DNA of 64,000 nt from Gnetum montanum (lineage: Eukaryota > Streptophyta > Gnetopsida > Gnetales > Gnetaceae). Positions within the stretch are counted from its first letter, which is position 1. Each line of letters opens with the position of its first letter. Shown piece by piece: positions 11,161 through 22,607 of this stretch. The stretch spans positions 19,959 to 83,958 of the forward strand of contig MNCI01020920.1 in the NCBI GenBank assembly GCA_015680685.1, in the 5' to 3' direction. The notes under the pieces are model-generated. The model was not told where the DNA came from, did no database searches, and saw only the letters and a list, made by a program, of their open reading frames with translations. Made by a program: the position numbers and the translations under genes.

Positions 11161-11830
11161 TCTATCAACCTTTCGATAAAGCATCCAATGAATTACATCC
11201 TACCTTGAAGACCATGTAATTCTATGAGGTTCTTTGGTGGTTTCATGTTAGTTATTGCATTATCCTTATCAGGGTCTACTCATATTCCTACTTTAGAGAC
11301 TACGAATACAAGCCTTTTTCCCATTTTGACACCAAAGACACACTTCGTTGGATTGAGTTTAAGGTCATATTTGAGACAACCTTTAAGCACTAGGTCTAGA
11401 ACTTTTGCATGTTGTTTAGTTTTTTTAAATTTAACCACAATATCATCAACGTAATCATTGAGAAAATTGATCATGTAATAACTAAATATATATGTCATTG
11501 CTTGTTGATATGTAGCTCCTACATTTTTAAGGCCAAATGGCATCATCGTATAGCAGAATGTCGCCCAAGGTGTTATAATAGTTATTTTGAGTTGATGTCT
11601 CGGATTGATTTTTATTTGGTTGTATCCCGAAAATCCATCCATAAAGGATAATAGTGGATGTCCAGTAGTTTTGTCAATAAGTTGATCAATGCTGGGTAGC
11701 GGGAAGTCATCCTTTATAGTGGTTGTGTTAAGGTCACAGAAGTCGATGCATATGCATATACTACCATTCTTCTTAGGGACTACAACAATGTTTGATACCG
11801 AATCGGAATAGTCAATGGCCTAGATGAAAC
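11161..11830 (-). pseudogene. Reverse transcriptase of element 2
   Basis: It carries MDGFSGYNQIKINPRHQLK, TPWATFCYTMMPFGLKN, GATYQQAM and the catalytic YVDD in LNDYVDDIVVKFKK, then LNPTKCVFGVKMGK. These are the classical Ty3/gypsy RT blocks in order. Upstream to 11,830 the reading IVVVPKKNGS...DLNT can be followed. The active-site YVDD is unchanged, although stops elsewhere make the copy dead. It is the best preserved RT of the three in the window. Confidence 0.92.
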
Positions 11831-12318
11831 CATCTTGGTAGAGATTTTTGATTTCAGCATAGACTACGAACACGACCTTGGGCCTAACCTTACGTGCCTT
11901 TTGATTTACTGGTTTAATTATTTCATCAAGAATGATGTTGTGTTGGATGATTTGGAGGTCTAATCCTGGCATGTCGGTATATGACCATGAAAATATTTTC
12001 ATGTTTTCTTTCATCACTTGAGTGATGTAACCTACAAGTTTCGAGTCTAGTAGGGCACTTAATTTCAATGTTCTAGCTTTGCCATTCACTGTAGTAATGG
12101 GAATTTCAACTAGAGGATCTTTAGTGACATTATCAGCTTTAAGATCCAAAGTCTTAGTCACATTTTTAGGCCAATATGATGTTTCTTTAGTGGAGACTAT
12201 TAAATTAGTATAGGTGGATGGGTCTAAATCCAAGGATTTTGGGTTGATTTCTCTTTTTACCTTTCCATATGGTCCATTGAGAGACAATTTTGAAAGGATA
12301 TTCTTCATGTGCTTGCTC
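11820..12318 (-). pseudogene. Segment before RT, element 2
   Basis: A 162-codon open stretch: LVEIPITTVNGKARTLKLS, then VMKENMKIFSWSYTDMPGLD and the QHNIILDEIIKPVNQKARK run that leads into RT. The homologous part of element 3 is 21,098-21,560. No protease motif is visible in it. A splice acceptor (TTAAATTGGCAG, AG at 12320-12319) lies just upstream of the first codons, and element 3 has one at the same place. Ogre-type elements are known to splice out an intron ahead of pol, so this may be the start of the pol exon. Confidence 0.7.
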
Positions 12319-12879
12319 CTGCCAATTTAAAATGGGAGCGAAGTAAGAGACACCCCCTTGTCGAAAGAGTTACTAAATGTAAATGAACATAGGGTAATCA
12401 AACTATGCACTAACAAAATTTGGAGATGCAGCGGTAGTCATGGCAGTTTTAGGCCATACCGGGCCAGATGTTATTCATGTTGACTTGTCATTTGGATTGA
12501 GTACATAGAGCATTTTTTTTATTTTTAAATTTTATGTAGATGATAATTTTATGAGACTTTAATTTTTTTATGAATTTTTAAAATGTTTATGTATGTATGT
12601 ATATATTTTTTTGATTTTTGAGTTTAACTTTTCATCCCTTTCTTTGCATAATAATAAAGTTTTTTTGTTTTTGGCCTCATCTCTAGAGGCTGGAATAATG
12701 AGGAATATAGGCCAACATAAAACATAAATGAAAATAAATTTTAAACATGGTGAAATTTAAATAAATAAAATAAGATAAAGTGATAGAAAATAAAATAAGA
12801 GGAAATAAAATAGAATTTTTTGGATTCAAAATAGGGTTTTGAAGTAAGGGAAGGGGGTTTTGTGCTAGTGTGAGTTCTT
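12319..12879. other. AT-rich stretch upstream of pol 2
   Basis: No coding signal. If pol 2 is spliced, this holds the 3' part of its intron (minus strand). 12,510-12,800 is very AT-rich with runs of T on the plus strand. No gag or primer site of element 2 was found here. Confidence 0.4.
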
Positions 12880-14040
12880 GGACTACAGCATGACCTAGGA
12901 GTGCAGCATGAGCTACAACATAAGCATTAGTGTTAGCAAGGTGACCATGAAGGAAAAGGGTAGAGGAAAGGCAAGCTGAGACAAAGGGAAGAGGGAAGAA
13001 GATCTAGCATTTGTGGAGGAGAGTGAAGAGCTTCTCCAGTGTCTCCCCCAAGCTAGGATTCCAATGTGGAATGGGGCCTTGCACAGGTAGATTTTTTCTC
13101 TCTTACTTTTCTTGGGATTTTTGTGGACAACATTACCTAGGGTAGAATTTTTGTGACTAGGATTTTGGTATTTTGGGGCTGCAATTTTCTTGACTTTTGT
13201 GGAATTTGGCATGACTGATTAGGGCATGAATGCATGGTTGGATTTTTAGGCTTTCTTAGGAGTCCTAGTTTCTTGGAAATGTGAGTGCTAGGAGAAGAGA
13301 AAGGTGGTGTGAGTGCAGGCTTGGCAATGTCAATTTTTTCTTTTGTAGCATCAATGTATGGTAATCTGTTATTGACTACGTCTTGAGCAGTGTGAGCACA
13401 AGGATTCTAGGGTAGCATGAGCTACAAACAAAGGGTTCAGGGTAGGGCATCATGAGCTGCAAATTTTTGAGCTTTTGGGGCTTCTTGGACCACAGGATTT
13501 TCAACTCTTTTGGGCATCCTGGGCCATAGGGTTTCTCAGCCTTCTTGGGCTTTAGGCCAGGAAATGGTGAGCATGAATGTGGGCAATGAAAGGGCCAAAG
13601 TGAGTGTGGACTAAGAAGGCCTACATTGCAAGGAAGGCTTGTTCTTCTTATGTGTTTTTGTGTTGGAAACGTGATTTCTAGGTTATTGGGGAGGTTTCCA
13701 GTGTTAGTTTTTTTCTTTTTATTTGCCAATGTGAACACAAATTTCCCTAGGCAACATGAGCAGCCAGTTCCTAGTGTGATTGGATAGACAAGCCTCAGTG
13801 TGAATCGTTGGACAGATGCGAGTGAGAATGTGAGTTCAGTACATCAGCATGAGTTAGGGGGAAGACCAGTGTGAGTTAGCCTATGAAGGACAACATGAGT
13901 TGGGCCATCATGAGTCCTCCAACATGATTTGTCCAGCGTGAGCCCTCCAACGTGGGTTGTTTAGCATGAGCCTTCCAGCATGAGTTGCTTGGCCACAATG
14001 TGAGCTTGCTAGAAGGCCCAGTGTGAGCTAGAATGTGAAG
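12880..14040. repeat. Word cluster CAGCATGAG/GTGTGAG beside the plus-strand gene
   Basis: Dozens of copies of AGCATGAG, CAGCGTGAG, GTGTGAGT, TCCAACATGA and similar. The density is highest at 13,770-14,040, directly upstream of the gene at 14,230. They are the same words as in LTR 2, with more CpG decay. A degenerate TATA (ACTAAATAGATAT at about 14,110) follows. Open frames across it (12,913-13,212; 13,376-13,738; 13,876-14,160 minus) are by-products of the repetition. Confidence 0.65.
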
Positions 14041-14150
14041 ATGTGCATTGTTTGCTAGGATGCCCATTACTTGTGTGGATTTCAATGTACCCCAGTGAGC
14101 ATCAGATATACTAAATAGATATTGGTGTCCTTTTCTCATCGGGTCAAGTT

Positions 14151-17100
14151 GTGCATTCAAAGTATTTGGTTTATGTGATTTTTGGTTTATGTGGTTTTGA
14201 CCTATTGTTAGGACTTAGATTCTTTACTTACTTACCTAATGTTGTGTGCAAGGGACCCAAATCTTCTCTTCTCGTGGTTGAGCTTGTTGTCGTACTTTCT
14301 TGGTTTGGCCCCTTTGGACCGGACACACCTCCCTATGACATGCACATTGGGCCCCATGTGATATGGTTCTACCCCGATGTCAGTTCATTTTTTTCATTCA
14401 TCCTGCAAAATTTTAGTGTGGTAATATGGCCTCACCTGAGTGAGAAATTGGCTTGTGACATCATCAAGACCATGCTACCTGGGTCTACACAAGGCATGCT
14501 TTCCTTTATCACTGATATCGATGAGGGACCTTTTAAGGTTGGGGGAGGCCTTGCTGAGGGTCCTAGATCTACTCATTCTTTAACTCGTGTATGGGAGCTA
14601 CCTACTTGTGCTTATTATAACAACCGCAACACACTTTTCTTAGCCTTCCGTGTGCATACTCTATTCTAGAACCCACTTGGGATAGTATATAGAGTGGATA
14701 GGTATGCTCCTTTGCACCTTACTTTACTTTTTGATTCCTTTTTAAACTTTATGTCATCATCTAAATGTAAATGTTGTTTTCTATGCAGGCCCCATTTTGA
14801 TGAACATGGGATGGATGATGATCATGGTGGGCTTGCCTTAGCACATACAACGATAGAGACATTCATGGCAAGTTTCATTCTTCATGTCATAGTACTAGAC
14901 CAAACAAAGGTGGCTATTGTTAACTACCATAGGCAGTTCTCAAGAGCCTTTGAGCACTACCAAGTTTGTGGTTGATTACACAAGGATTGGTCTTCTAATG
15001 GGTCAATCTTCCCTAAAAAATTTGATCCTACACCTACCCCACCTATGCCAATTACTGATGGTAAATGACCACACTCTAGACTCCATTTTCTTTTTTGTTG
15101 CATTATCGTGTACTATCTTTTTAACTCTTCAATCTATGTCTTCTTATTACAACAGTTGTACCCCCTGAAGAAGTTACTGTCATAATAGGGCATATTGAGG
15201 CCACCCTTTTTATGAAATATGGGGAGGTAGAGCAATCACAAAAATGTATGTAGAAGAAAGCTTCTAATTTCATCATCAGCCGCCTTACCTAGGCAAGTCT
15301 GATGGTCTTTTTCATAGCTTTGACTCCTAGCATTCTGGCTACTGAGATGGTCATCATTATTAATTCTTTCAGTGATGATGCTTTCCATTTTAGCACGTGG
15401 GTTAGAGGAGTCATGGTCTCTTTCCACCTGACCACTAAATTCCTTTCTTATCTTTTTGGCATGCCCATGGATGGTGCCAAGGTGACTATAGATAGGACAA
15501 CTAAAGAAGGCCATGTCATAAAAGAGCTTGAGCAGTGGTTAGGTGTGTCTTGGGGTCCTAAGGGCTTTTCCATGTGAGATGATACCTGATCAATGGATAT
15601 GAACTTCCTATATCCTCTATTCTAGGCACAGGCATTCCCCAAATCTCTTTGTCAAGGAAGAAACCTTGGGATCAAGTCCGCATGTGTCATGCGTGCAGTT
15701 TTAGAGATAGGCATGCAATACAACTTGACATAGTTTCTTGTATCTAGTTTTCATGGGAATTTCATCAAGTTATGTTCAAACATCCATGCTAAATCCCATT
15801 TTACATTTTCTTTCTTCACGGGGTATCTATGTAGGTTTGCTGAGTTCCTAGTAGTTTATGATGATAACCTCTATGTTTTAAGGGATTTTTTACAACTGTC
15901 CCACCATTGGATTTGCCATTTTTCTAGCACTACTAGATCCTAGGACCAACCAAAAGCCATTGAGAAATTAGTATTAGTTACTAGTAGAGGTATGGCCATC
16001 TGTTCCCATTATTCCTATGATAGCTTGGGATTGGAACTACCTAGGATACACGTGTCTATTAAAAGGGCTGAATATTTGATTGGTGAGACTGTTGGGAAGT
16101 CGAAGACAAAGGTGAAGAGGAAGGAAAACCCAAGGGAGCCTACTCCAGATGTGATACCACCAAGAGCAAAAATGATTCAGTTTGTACTCCCAGTGGAGGG
16201 TAAGCATTTTTACTATTATATATTATTTATTGTTATTTCTTTTGTTTGTTGCTTTTGGCCTATGCGTTATATATACCATGTCATACTAACTCTAAGATTA
16301 TGGAATTATCAGAGGAAAGTCCTAAGGGACAGAGAGAGGCTTTGGTCCCAATGGTTGATACTAAAGTGGTTATCACAGGGCTAGAGAAAGAAGTGAAGGA
16401 AAGAGAATAGATGATTGAAGAACCTCCCTCCTCGCAAGAGAAAGATGTGAAAAAAATCATGGGGACAAAGCTTGCAGAGGCTTTGGATACACTTAGGCAT
16501 TCAAGTGATGAAAGAGATGTTTTTGATGGCTTCTTCAATGGATCTTTGCAGCTTGGTGATCCACCTAAGCTAAACAGCAAAGGGCTTTTTGGTATGTTCC
16601 TTTTATCTTATTCCATGTTTTTTACCCTTTAATTTTCATGTGTTTATTTTGATTATCTTGATTATTTATAGCATCAAAGGTAGACGCTGATATTTTTGAG
16701 GCACATACATCTTGGGAAGAGGTGTTGGGAACACATGTTCCAATCAAGGTGACCTCCCCTACTTTTCCCACAACAACCAACCAACTAAGATCATGGCCTG
16801 ATATGCCTAGTAAAATAGACTTTGTTAAAGGCATCATTAATGATGTGGTCACTCGCCTACAAGAGGTTCATCTAGAACTAGGTATGTGTGTGTTATGTAT
16901 TATGCTAAGTGTATGGGTTTATTGTATTTATTTGCACTCATTATTAATTATAGCTGATCTCTATCTATGGATATAGGTGAAAGGAAGAGGAAGATTCAGG
17001 ATCCTTAGTAGAAGTGTCTACTATGCAAAAAATCATGTTAGCATTGTGAAGAAGAGGAAAAGGAAAGTAAGAAGTAACATAAATGATAGTGCAAAGCTCC

Positions 17101-17234
17101 TACCCAGCAAATCCTTAGGGGTAAGAGTGGGGGGATCACCCATCGACACACTATTTAAAAAAGCATCAAACTCATTGGCCTCAAACTATAGCCCCTCTTC
17201 CTCAAACCGACTTAAAAGTGCAATAGTGTCTTAA
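14151..17234 (+). pseudogene. Spliced gene of unrecognised family, plus-strand copy
   Basis: I do not recognise the family. Seven exons with canonical GT-AG borders can be traced: to 14,701; 14,789-15,060; 15,156 to about 15,700; 15,835-16,199; 16,287-16,591; 16,672-16,881; 16,977 to about 17,230. Readings include NFSVVIWPHLSEKLACDII, DDDHGGLALAHTTIETF, the EEVTVIIGHIEATLF block, IINSFSDDAFHFSTWVRGV, and a charged tail (EKEVKERE, EKDVKKIMGTKLAEALD). Each block has a counterpart in the same order in the minus-strand copy, and the first two intron positions agree. In-frame stops (for example after HTLF near 14,667) make it a pseudogene. No membrane segment or zinc finger is convincing. It starts beside the word cluster at 12,880-14,040 and runs away from pol 2. 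Confidence 0.6.
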
Positions 17235-17249
17235 ATCGTCATGTGCATC

Positions 17250-20200
17250 TCAGGTGCTAGGGCACATTTTGTGATTCATCTATGGTAGGGGCCTCCTCCT
17301 CTATAGAAGGGGCCTCCTCCTCTATGGCTAGAGCCTCCTTCTCTTCTTCTATAGTAGGGGCCTCAACCTAAAGAGCCAAAACCTCTTCTTCATCTAGTGA
17401 ACATAAGCCAAAGTTAGGATGCTAGTCCAACATGTGCATAAAAAGAAAAAAATGTAGCAAGCAAGAAAACCAAAGGATACTCACCAACAAGCATAGATTT
17501 CACATTATGAACTTGGATTCATAATATTTTACCCCTTTCTTCACTTATACATGGAGGCTGTTCAATAGGATGAGGCTTCTTAAGTTGCAACTTGGACTCT
17601 ACCATTTCCACATTAAGGCATGCCCCCTTCACTGGGTTGCCCATGTTAGGGGAGGGGGGGAGGGCATCCCTAAAGCTATCTTGTTCATGAAAAGATAGTC
17701 CTACCTAATCTTTTGTTGTTATTGAAAAGGACTTCTCGATGGCTTCTAGAGGGTCCTAAGATCAGGTAAGGAGAAATACCTAGTGGATCCATGGTTTGGA
17801 GATCTGGGTACGATCCTATAATACCTAGATCCCATTCTCTTAGACCACCAAGAATTCAGAAAATCATCTTAAACAAGCTATAAAAAAGGAAAAATGCACA
17901 TTGAAATGGGTATCAAGCTTGTCATGGAGCTTAACCATTTCGGCCCACAAGCCTTCAGAAAGAAACTTGGCCCAATTATAATGAGTCCCCTCCTCCATGA
18001 TGTCCCTCTTATACAAGCTTGCTCTACTATGAGAATTTTTCCATGGGAAAGTAACTTGGTGAAAGCATGAGCTTAGAAGATAGGGTAAATCTTATGAGCT
18101 ACCTCTAATTTAACCTTCTTCATGTAAATCCTGTTACGATCTTTGATGGTTCTTAGCCATTCTTCTATGTCCCCTCGATGGTTTACATCTTTGCTAGTCT
18201 TTTCCCCCATAGGTAAACCATCAGAAGGAACATCGAAGAGATTTGAAAAAAGGATATTCGTGATCTCAAATACCACCCATACATTATGGACTCGTGTGTG
18301 AAAGTGATTGGCACTTTCTGAAAAAGAATCAATAAGGGCAAGCATTTTTGCAGCCTTAATGTTTGGATTTACTACCAAGAAGAGGTCCATGAGCCCAACA
18401 TCTTGGACCTTATGAACAATGGTGACTAGGGCCTCATTACATGGCCAATGCTATGACTCATCAACTTCACCATACCTAAAGAAGAGGTTAGCTTCGTTAT
18501 GACCTAAGGTAATTGCTATAACTTCTTTGGACTCAACCACCATTGCAATGATCAAGAATAAAATCAACATCAAAACCAATCAATTTATCAATCAAGAGCC
18601 TATGAAAACACACATATAACCTAACTCACTTGGTGTGAATGGCATAAGGAATGGTGGTATTTTCACTAGAACTTCCTCCATGGTGGGTACCTGACGGGAC
18701 ATCCATTCGCCATCCAACCATCCACATTCCTCACACTTAGCATACTTGGTTGGATAGGTTCTAAAGTTAGTCCCAAGTTGTTCTATGACACCGGTGTGCA
18801 TGTTCTCAATAGAAGATAACTCTTGTAAGGCTATTTGAGCCAAGGCCAATGCCCCTTCCTTATCGTGAAGACCATCCTTGTCAATTACAAATCTAGCAAC
18901 ACATAGAACACAATAATTATCCCAATTATACAAGATAAATAATATAACATGTCTAAGTATCTTCACAGGACTCACCCGCTAGCATAGTAGATAGTCCCAG
19001 GTGGGTTTTGGAAAAAGGTGCCCATATGGTAAGCCATGAATAATGTGTTGTACTTGTGGCAACACTTAAATTCAGGCATGGCCAAAACCCAAGATAAGAG
19101 TCTCAAGCCTTTTGGATGCTAAATTGAGCTCCCTACCTCTTTACCTTTAGTATACCCATCTGTCATAAAATTTATGATGCCTCAATTTTCCCTAGGAAAT
19201 AATGTTTCAACTAGAACACCTGCGATCTCGGTTGACAAGTGTGACCATACCATCACATTGAAGTAATGAAGGAGGAATTTTAAGAATTCCCACATGCCTT
19301 TAAAACCAGATCGCTTGGTCCCTTACTCGTGCATGGGGAGGGGGAACATTAGCTACAGGGGTACTTATGCAACATACAACACCTACTAGCTTGATCATGA
19401 TCAAGATTGGTTTCAAGATAACCTTGCGTGGCACAACAAAAAACGTTAGTTCACAACTAAGGCACTTTGTGATGGAAAGCCTTTTTTTTTAAAATAACAT
19501 TTTTTCCAAATCTCAGTTACGCTACTATATAGCATAACACCCCCTTGCATACAAATTTTTCTAAGTATGAGACATTGCACCCATATTAATATTGAGCAAA
19601 CCAAATTTTTTTTCAAGTATTCACCCCACTTTCATGACTTCTTAGGTAGTGTAACAATTATAACATCCCGCGTAGCGTAGTGGCTACATTATGCGCAATG
19701 TAGCAATGTAGTAGGTACATCCCACACAGTGTAGTAGGTGCATCACACATAGCATAATGGCTACATAACATGCAATGTAATGGCTACACCCTATGTAGCA
19801 TAGCAACGCAGCAGCTACGCCCCACATAGTGTAATGCCTATGTAACACGTAGCATAGCAGCGTAGCGTAGTAGCGTAGCATAACAAGCATCGAAAACATG
19901 ACATGGCCTATTATTCATGCTATCAAAGGTGACATAGCCTAAAGAAAAATGCACAACATTCACAAAGCCCTAGCCCTGTTCCACCATGTGAAACGTAAAA
20001 AAACCAAACAACACCCTCCCCACATATGCTATACTGCCTAGAATGCATGCTACATTGCCCAGAATGCATGCTACGCCACATAGAACATTCCAAACCCTCA
20101 AAAAATAAAAAAAATGATGTTTCATCCTAATCACAACAATGGTGGGTATGGAAATGATACAACATCCATGGTTGTAGCTGCAATGGCACTGGTAACGGCC

Positions 20201-20670
20201 ATGGCAACTTCCGCAAAAGCAACGACATTAGCCATAGCGTAGTGGTCGAGGTGGCTACCATGGCCAAGAGCAACAACAGCCATAGCAACCACAGCCACCA
20301 AGGTGCGGTGACCATGGTAAGGAAAATGGTGATGATAGCCCCACTCAATATATTTCCATCAAGAAAAAATGAAAAAAATAAAGAGAGCAAAGCACAACAT
20401 GAACAAAGGCAGCATAGCGGCTTACCGGGTAGATAGTGCCTCCTGCCGTTCCTCAATGTGTGCTCTAGGGAGATGCTACAAGGTGTGCTCCCCTTCATCC
20501 ATGTTGTTGAGACCCTCATGTCTATGCTCACTCCTGCACACCATTTCCTTGCTGTCAAACTTAGGCTTTTCAGCTATTACGCTGCAACAACTACGCTCTC
20601 TCTTTGAACCTCACTACACTCTAGACAATTAGCTCTGATTGTGAAAATGATAGTTTTACCATGGGTAAAA
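17250..20670 (-). pseudogene. Spliced gene of unrecognised family, minus-strand copy
   Basis: Paralogue of the preceding gene, tail to tail with it. Minus-strand readings in order: FLLHYFNVMVWSHLSTEIAG, YNTLFMAYHMGTFFQNPPG (19,330-18,980), DKEGALALAQIALQELSS, KCEECGWLDGEWMSRQVP, ESKEVIAITLGHNEANLFF, MLALIDSFSESANHFHTRV, DIEEWLRTIKDRNRIYMKK. A donor GCGGGTGAGT at about 18,967 lies at the same place as the 14,701 donor of the other copy. Another intron starts GGTGAGTATCC at about 17,485. The tail at 17,280-17,400 encodes repeated acidic EEEAP-like units. A TATA box at 20,672-20,683 and a donor CCCGGTAAGC at 20,426 suggest a first exon near 20,430-20,650. Several stops are present. Function unknown. 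Confidence 0.58.
19500..20085. repeat. Word cluster GTAGCGTAGC/GCTACGC in 5' region of minus-strand gene
   Basis: Densely repeated GCGTAGC, GTAGCGTAG, GCTAC, CATAGC and decayed forms, strongest at 19,670-19,885. Scattered copies extend to 20,580. It lies between the inferred first exon and the body of the minus-strand gene. The same words fill U3 of LTR 3 (26,830-27,490). Confidence 0.7.
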
Positions 20671-20671
20671 T

Positions 20672-20683
20672 CCTATTTATAGC
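20672..20683 (-). promoter_or_regulatory. TATA box, probable promoter of minus-strand gene
   Basis: GGCTATAAATAGGA on the minus strand is a near-perfect plant TATA box. It is preceded upstream (20,700-20,880) by repeated GGGACATG/CATGTCCC words and followed by an inferred exon with a good donor at 20,426. The box matches that at 38,993-39,003 in element D (CTATAAATAGG). Confidence 0.65.
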
Positions 20684-20694
20684 CTTGAAGGTTA

Positions 20695-20880
20695 CAGGAA
20701 ATGTTACGTTTTTGGGATGTCCAGTGTCCTGCACGTTACACGGGACACACCATGTCCCACGCGTGATGTGGAACATCTTATGTCCCATGCAGAATGTAGA
20801 ATGTCCCATGTTCCACACATAACATGGGATACCCCATGTCCCCTATAGTGCAACATATAAATGTCCCAAAAAAAAGGGGA
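20695..20880. repeat. Word cluster GGGACAT/ATGTCCC upstream of the TATA box
   Basis: At least eight copies of GGGACA/TGTCCC with GTTCCACA and CATGGGAC variants in 190 bp, in both orientations. Placement immediately upstream of a TATA box repeats the arrangement seen in LTRs A, 3, C and D. Confidence 0.65.
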
Positions 20881-20894
20881 AATTTTTTTAAAGC

Positions 20895-20992
20895 CTAGTG
20901 ACAATCCGCTATGACCCTAAAATAGAAATCTTGGAGTTCCCTTTACATTATAATCACAGTCACAGCCGCTAAGACCTTAAACTACAATTTTA
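20895..20992 (+). repeat. Two isolated array cores upstream of pol 3
   Basis: AATCCGCTATGACCCTAAAATA and CAGCCGCTAAGACCTTAAACTA are cores of the type found in arrays A, 2 and 3. They lie ahead of pol rather than behind it, between the promoter words and the pol acceptor at 21,085. Confidence 0.65.
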
Positions 20993-21085
20993 TAACATTG
21001 CATAATTACCTTGCATACATTTCACTTCATGTTGCTATGTTAAGTGGGTATCACTTGACTCTATATTTTTTGCTTCTTTTTGTAG

Positions 21086-21560
21086 GAGTTCTTGGAACAA
21101 TGGCTATTTATGATGATCTCAATTTTCCCTTAATCCTAACAGGATCCCATGGTAGGTTTATGAGACGTTTGAATGTAGAGCTAGTAGAATTCGAACCACC
21201 CCCTTGTGACACTAACATAGCATCCTTAGAAACATCCCTGGACTGGCTTGAACATCTACTCCAAGCCTTAGATTTAGAAGTTAGTGATGTAATTGAGGAC
21301 CTCCTTATCGAAATCCCTATGACTACATCCAGCGGTGAGGCAAGAACGTTAAAGGTTAGCTTCCTATTGGAGCCATAGGTTCAACAAAAAATATCTAAAG
21401 TCCTTAATGATAATGTCAAAGTATTTTCATGGTCATATGAAGATATTACAAGCTTAGACCCATGCATAATACAACACAATATCATCTTAGATTCATGTGG
21501 CAAAGCGTTCAAACAAAAAGCTCGTAAGATTAAACCAGAAATTACCTTTTCTGTGCATGA
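21086..21560 (+). pseudogene. Segment before RT, element 3
   Basis: It begins after a strong splice acceptor (TTTTTGCTTCTTTTTGTAG, AG at 21084-21085) and the first ATG is at 21,098 (MAIYDDLNFPLILTG). It continues with LLIEIPMTTSSGEARTLKVS, a stop, then VKVFSWSYEDITSLDPC and QHNIILD, homologous to 11,820-12,308 of element 2. There is no protease or gag upstream, so the copy is 5' truncated or relied on an unspliced upstream exon. Confidence 0.7.
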
Positions 21561-22230
21561 AAAAATCACCAAACTTTATTAGGAAGAGTTCATTTGGGCG
21601 GTCGATTATGCGGACTGGATAACAAACATCATAGTCATCCCCAAGAAAAATGTGGGTATACAAATCTACATACACTTTCAAGATTTGAATAAAGCAACTA
21701 TTAAGGATGATTTCCCATTGCCTAGTATTGACCAACTTGTTAATACTACAACTGGCCACACCTTACTATCCTTCATGGATGGATTCTCAGGCTACAATCA
21801 AATCTACATAAACCTAGAACATCAACTGGACACTACATTAATGACCCCTTGGAGAACCTTTTATTATATGATGATGCTCTTTGGGCTAAAAAATGTTGGA
21901 GCAACATATCAGCAATGAATTATATTTTTAATGACTATCTTTTGCAAAGGCTAAATGATTATGTAAATGATATAGCAATTAAATATAACAAAGCTCCCAA
22001 TCATGCAAATGAACTAAACCTAGTCCTTCAACATTTTTGTACACATGACCTTTGCCTCAACCCCAAAAAATGTGTCTTCGGAGTCAAAACTAGATGCATG
22101 TTAGGTTTTATAGTATCAAAAATAGGGATACGTGTAGACCCTAATAAAGTTAAAGCTATTGTTAACTTAGCACCACCTAAAAACCTTAAGGAGCTGCATG
22201 GGTTGCAAGGTAGGATACAATTCATATAAA
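21561..22230 (+). pseudogene. Reverse transcriptase of element 3
   Basis: Blocks in order: DYADWITNIIVIPKKN, YIHFQDLNKATIKDDFPLP, MDGFSGYNQIYINLEHQL, LMTPWRTFYYMMMLFGLKN, GATYQQ, a frameshift, LNDYVNDIAIKYNK, LNPKKCVFGVKTR, GFIVSKIGIRVDP, LKELHGLQGRIQFI. The catalytic motif is YVND, so the first catalytic Asp of the pair is lost. There is one frameshift near 21,915 and stops at the ends. Confidence 0.92.
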
Positions 22231-22256
22231 GGTTTATCACAAGGCTAACAGATAAA

Positions 22257-22607
22257 TTGCATCCAATGCAACAATTGCTTAAAAAAGAAATTAACTTTGA
22301 ATGGACAAACCAATGCTTAGAATCCTTTGATAACTTAAAGAAGGAGATTGTTCATCTTGCCACTATTTACCCTTCACAAAGAGATAAGCCTTTTTACATT
22401 TATCTTGCCAATTTAGACATCTCTATTTCCACTTTGCTATGCCAAAAGAGCGGTGATGGTTTTGAAATTCCTATCTATTACTTGAGTCATGTGTTGATAG
22501 CTTATGAAGCAAAATACAATGATGTAGAAAAAAATTGTCTTGCTTTAGTATTTGCACTTAAAAAATGGAGGCACTATTTGTTTCATAGTCAAGTAAACAT
22601 CATCTAA
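22257..22607 (+). pseudogene. First RNase H domain of element 3
   Basis: INFEWTNQCLESFDNLKKEI, KPFYIYLANLDISISTLLCQ, YYLSHVLIAYEAKYNDVEKN and LALVFALKKWRHYLF form the usual block straight after RT. The stretch is open for 116 codons and ends at a stop before the connecting segment. Confidence 0.85.

Noticed and set aside
20127-20558. Leu/Trp-rich 143-codon minus-strand protein
   Set aside because: The hydrophobic part is produced by a CCATGG/GTGGTTG-type simple repeat, and a good splice donor interrupts it at 20,426.
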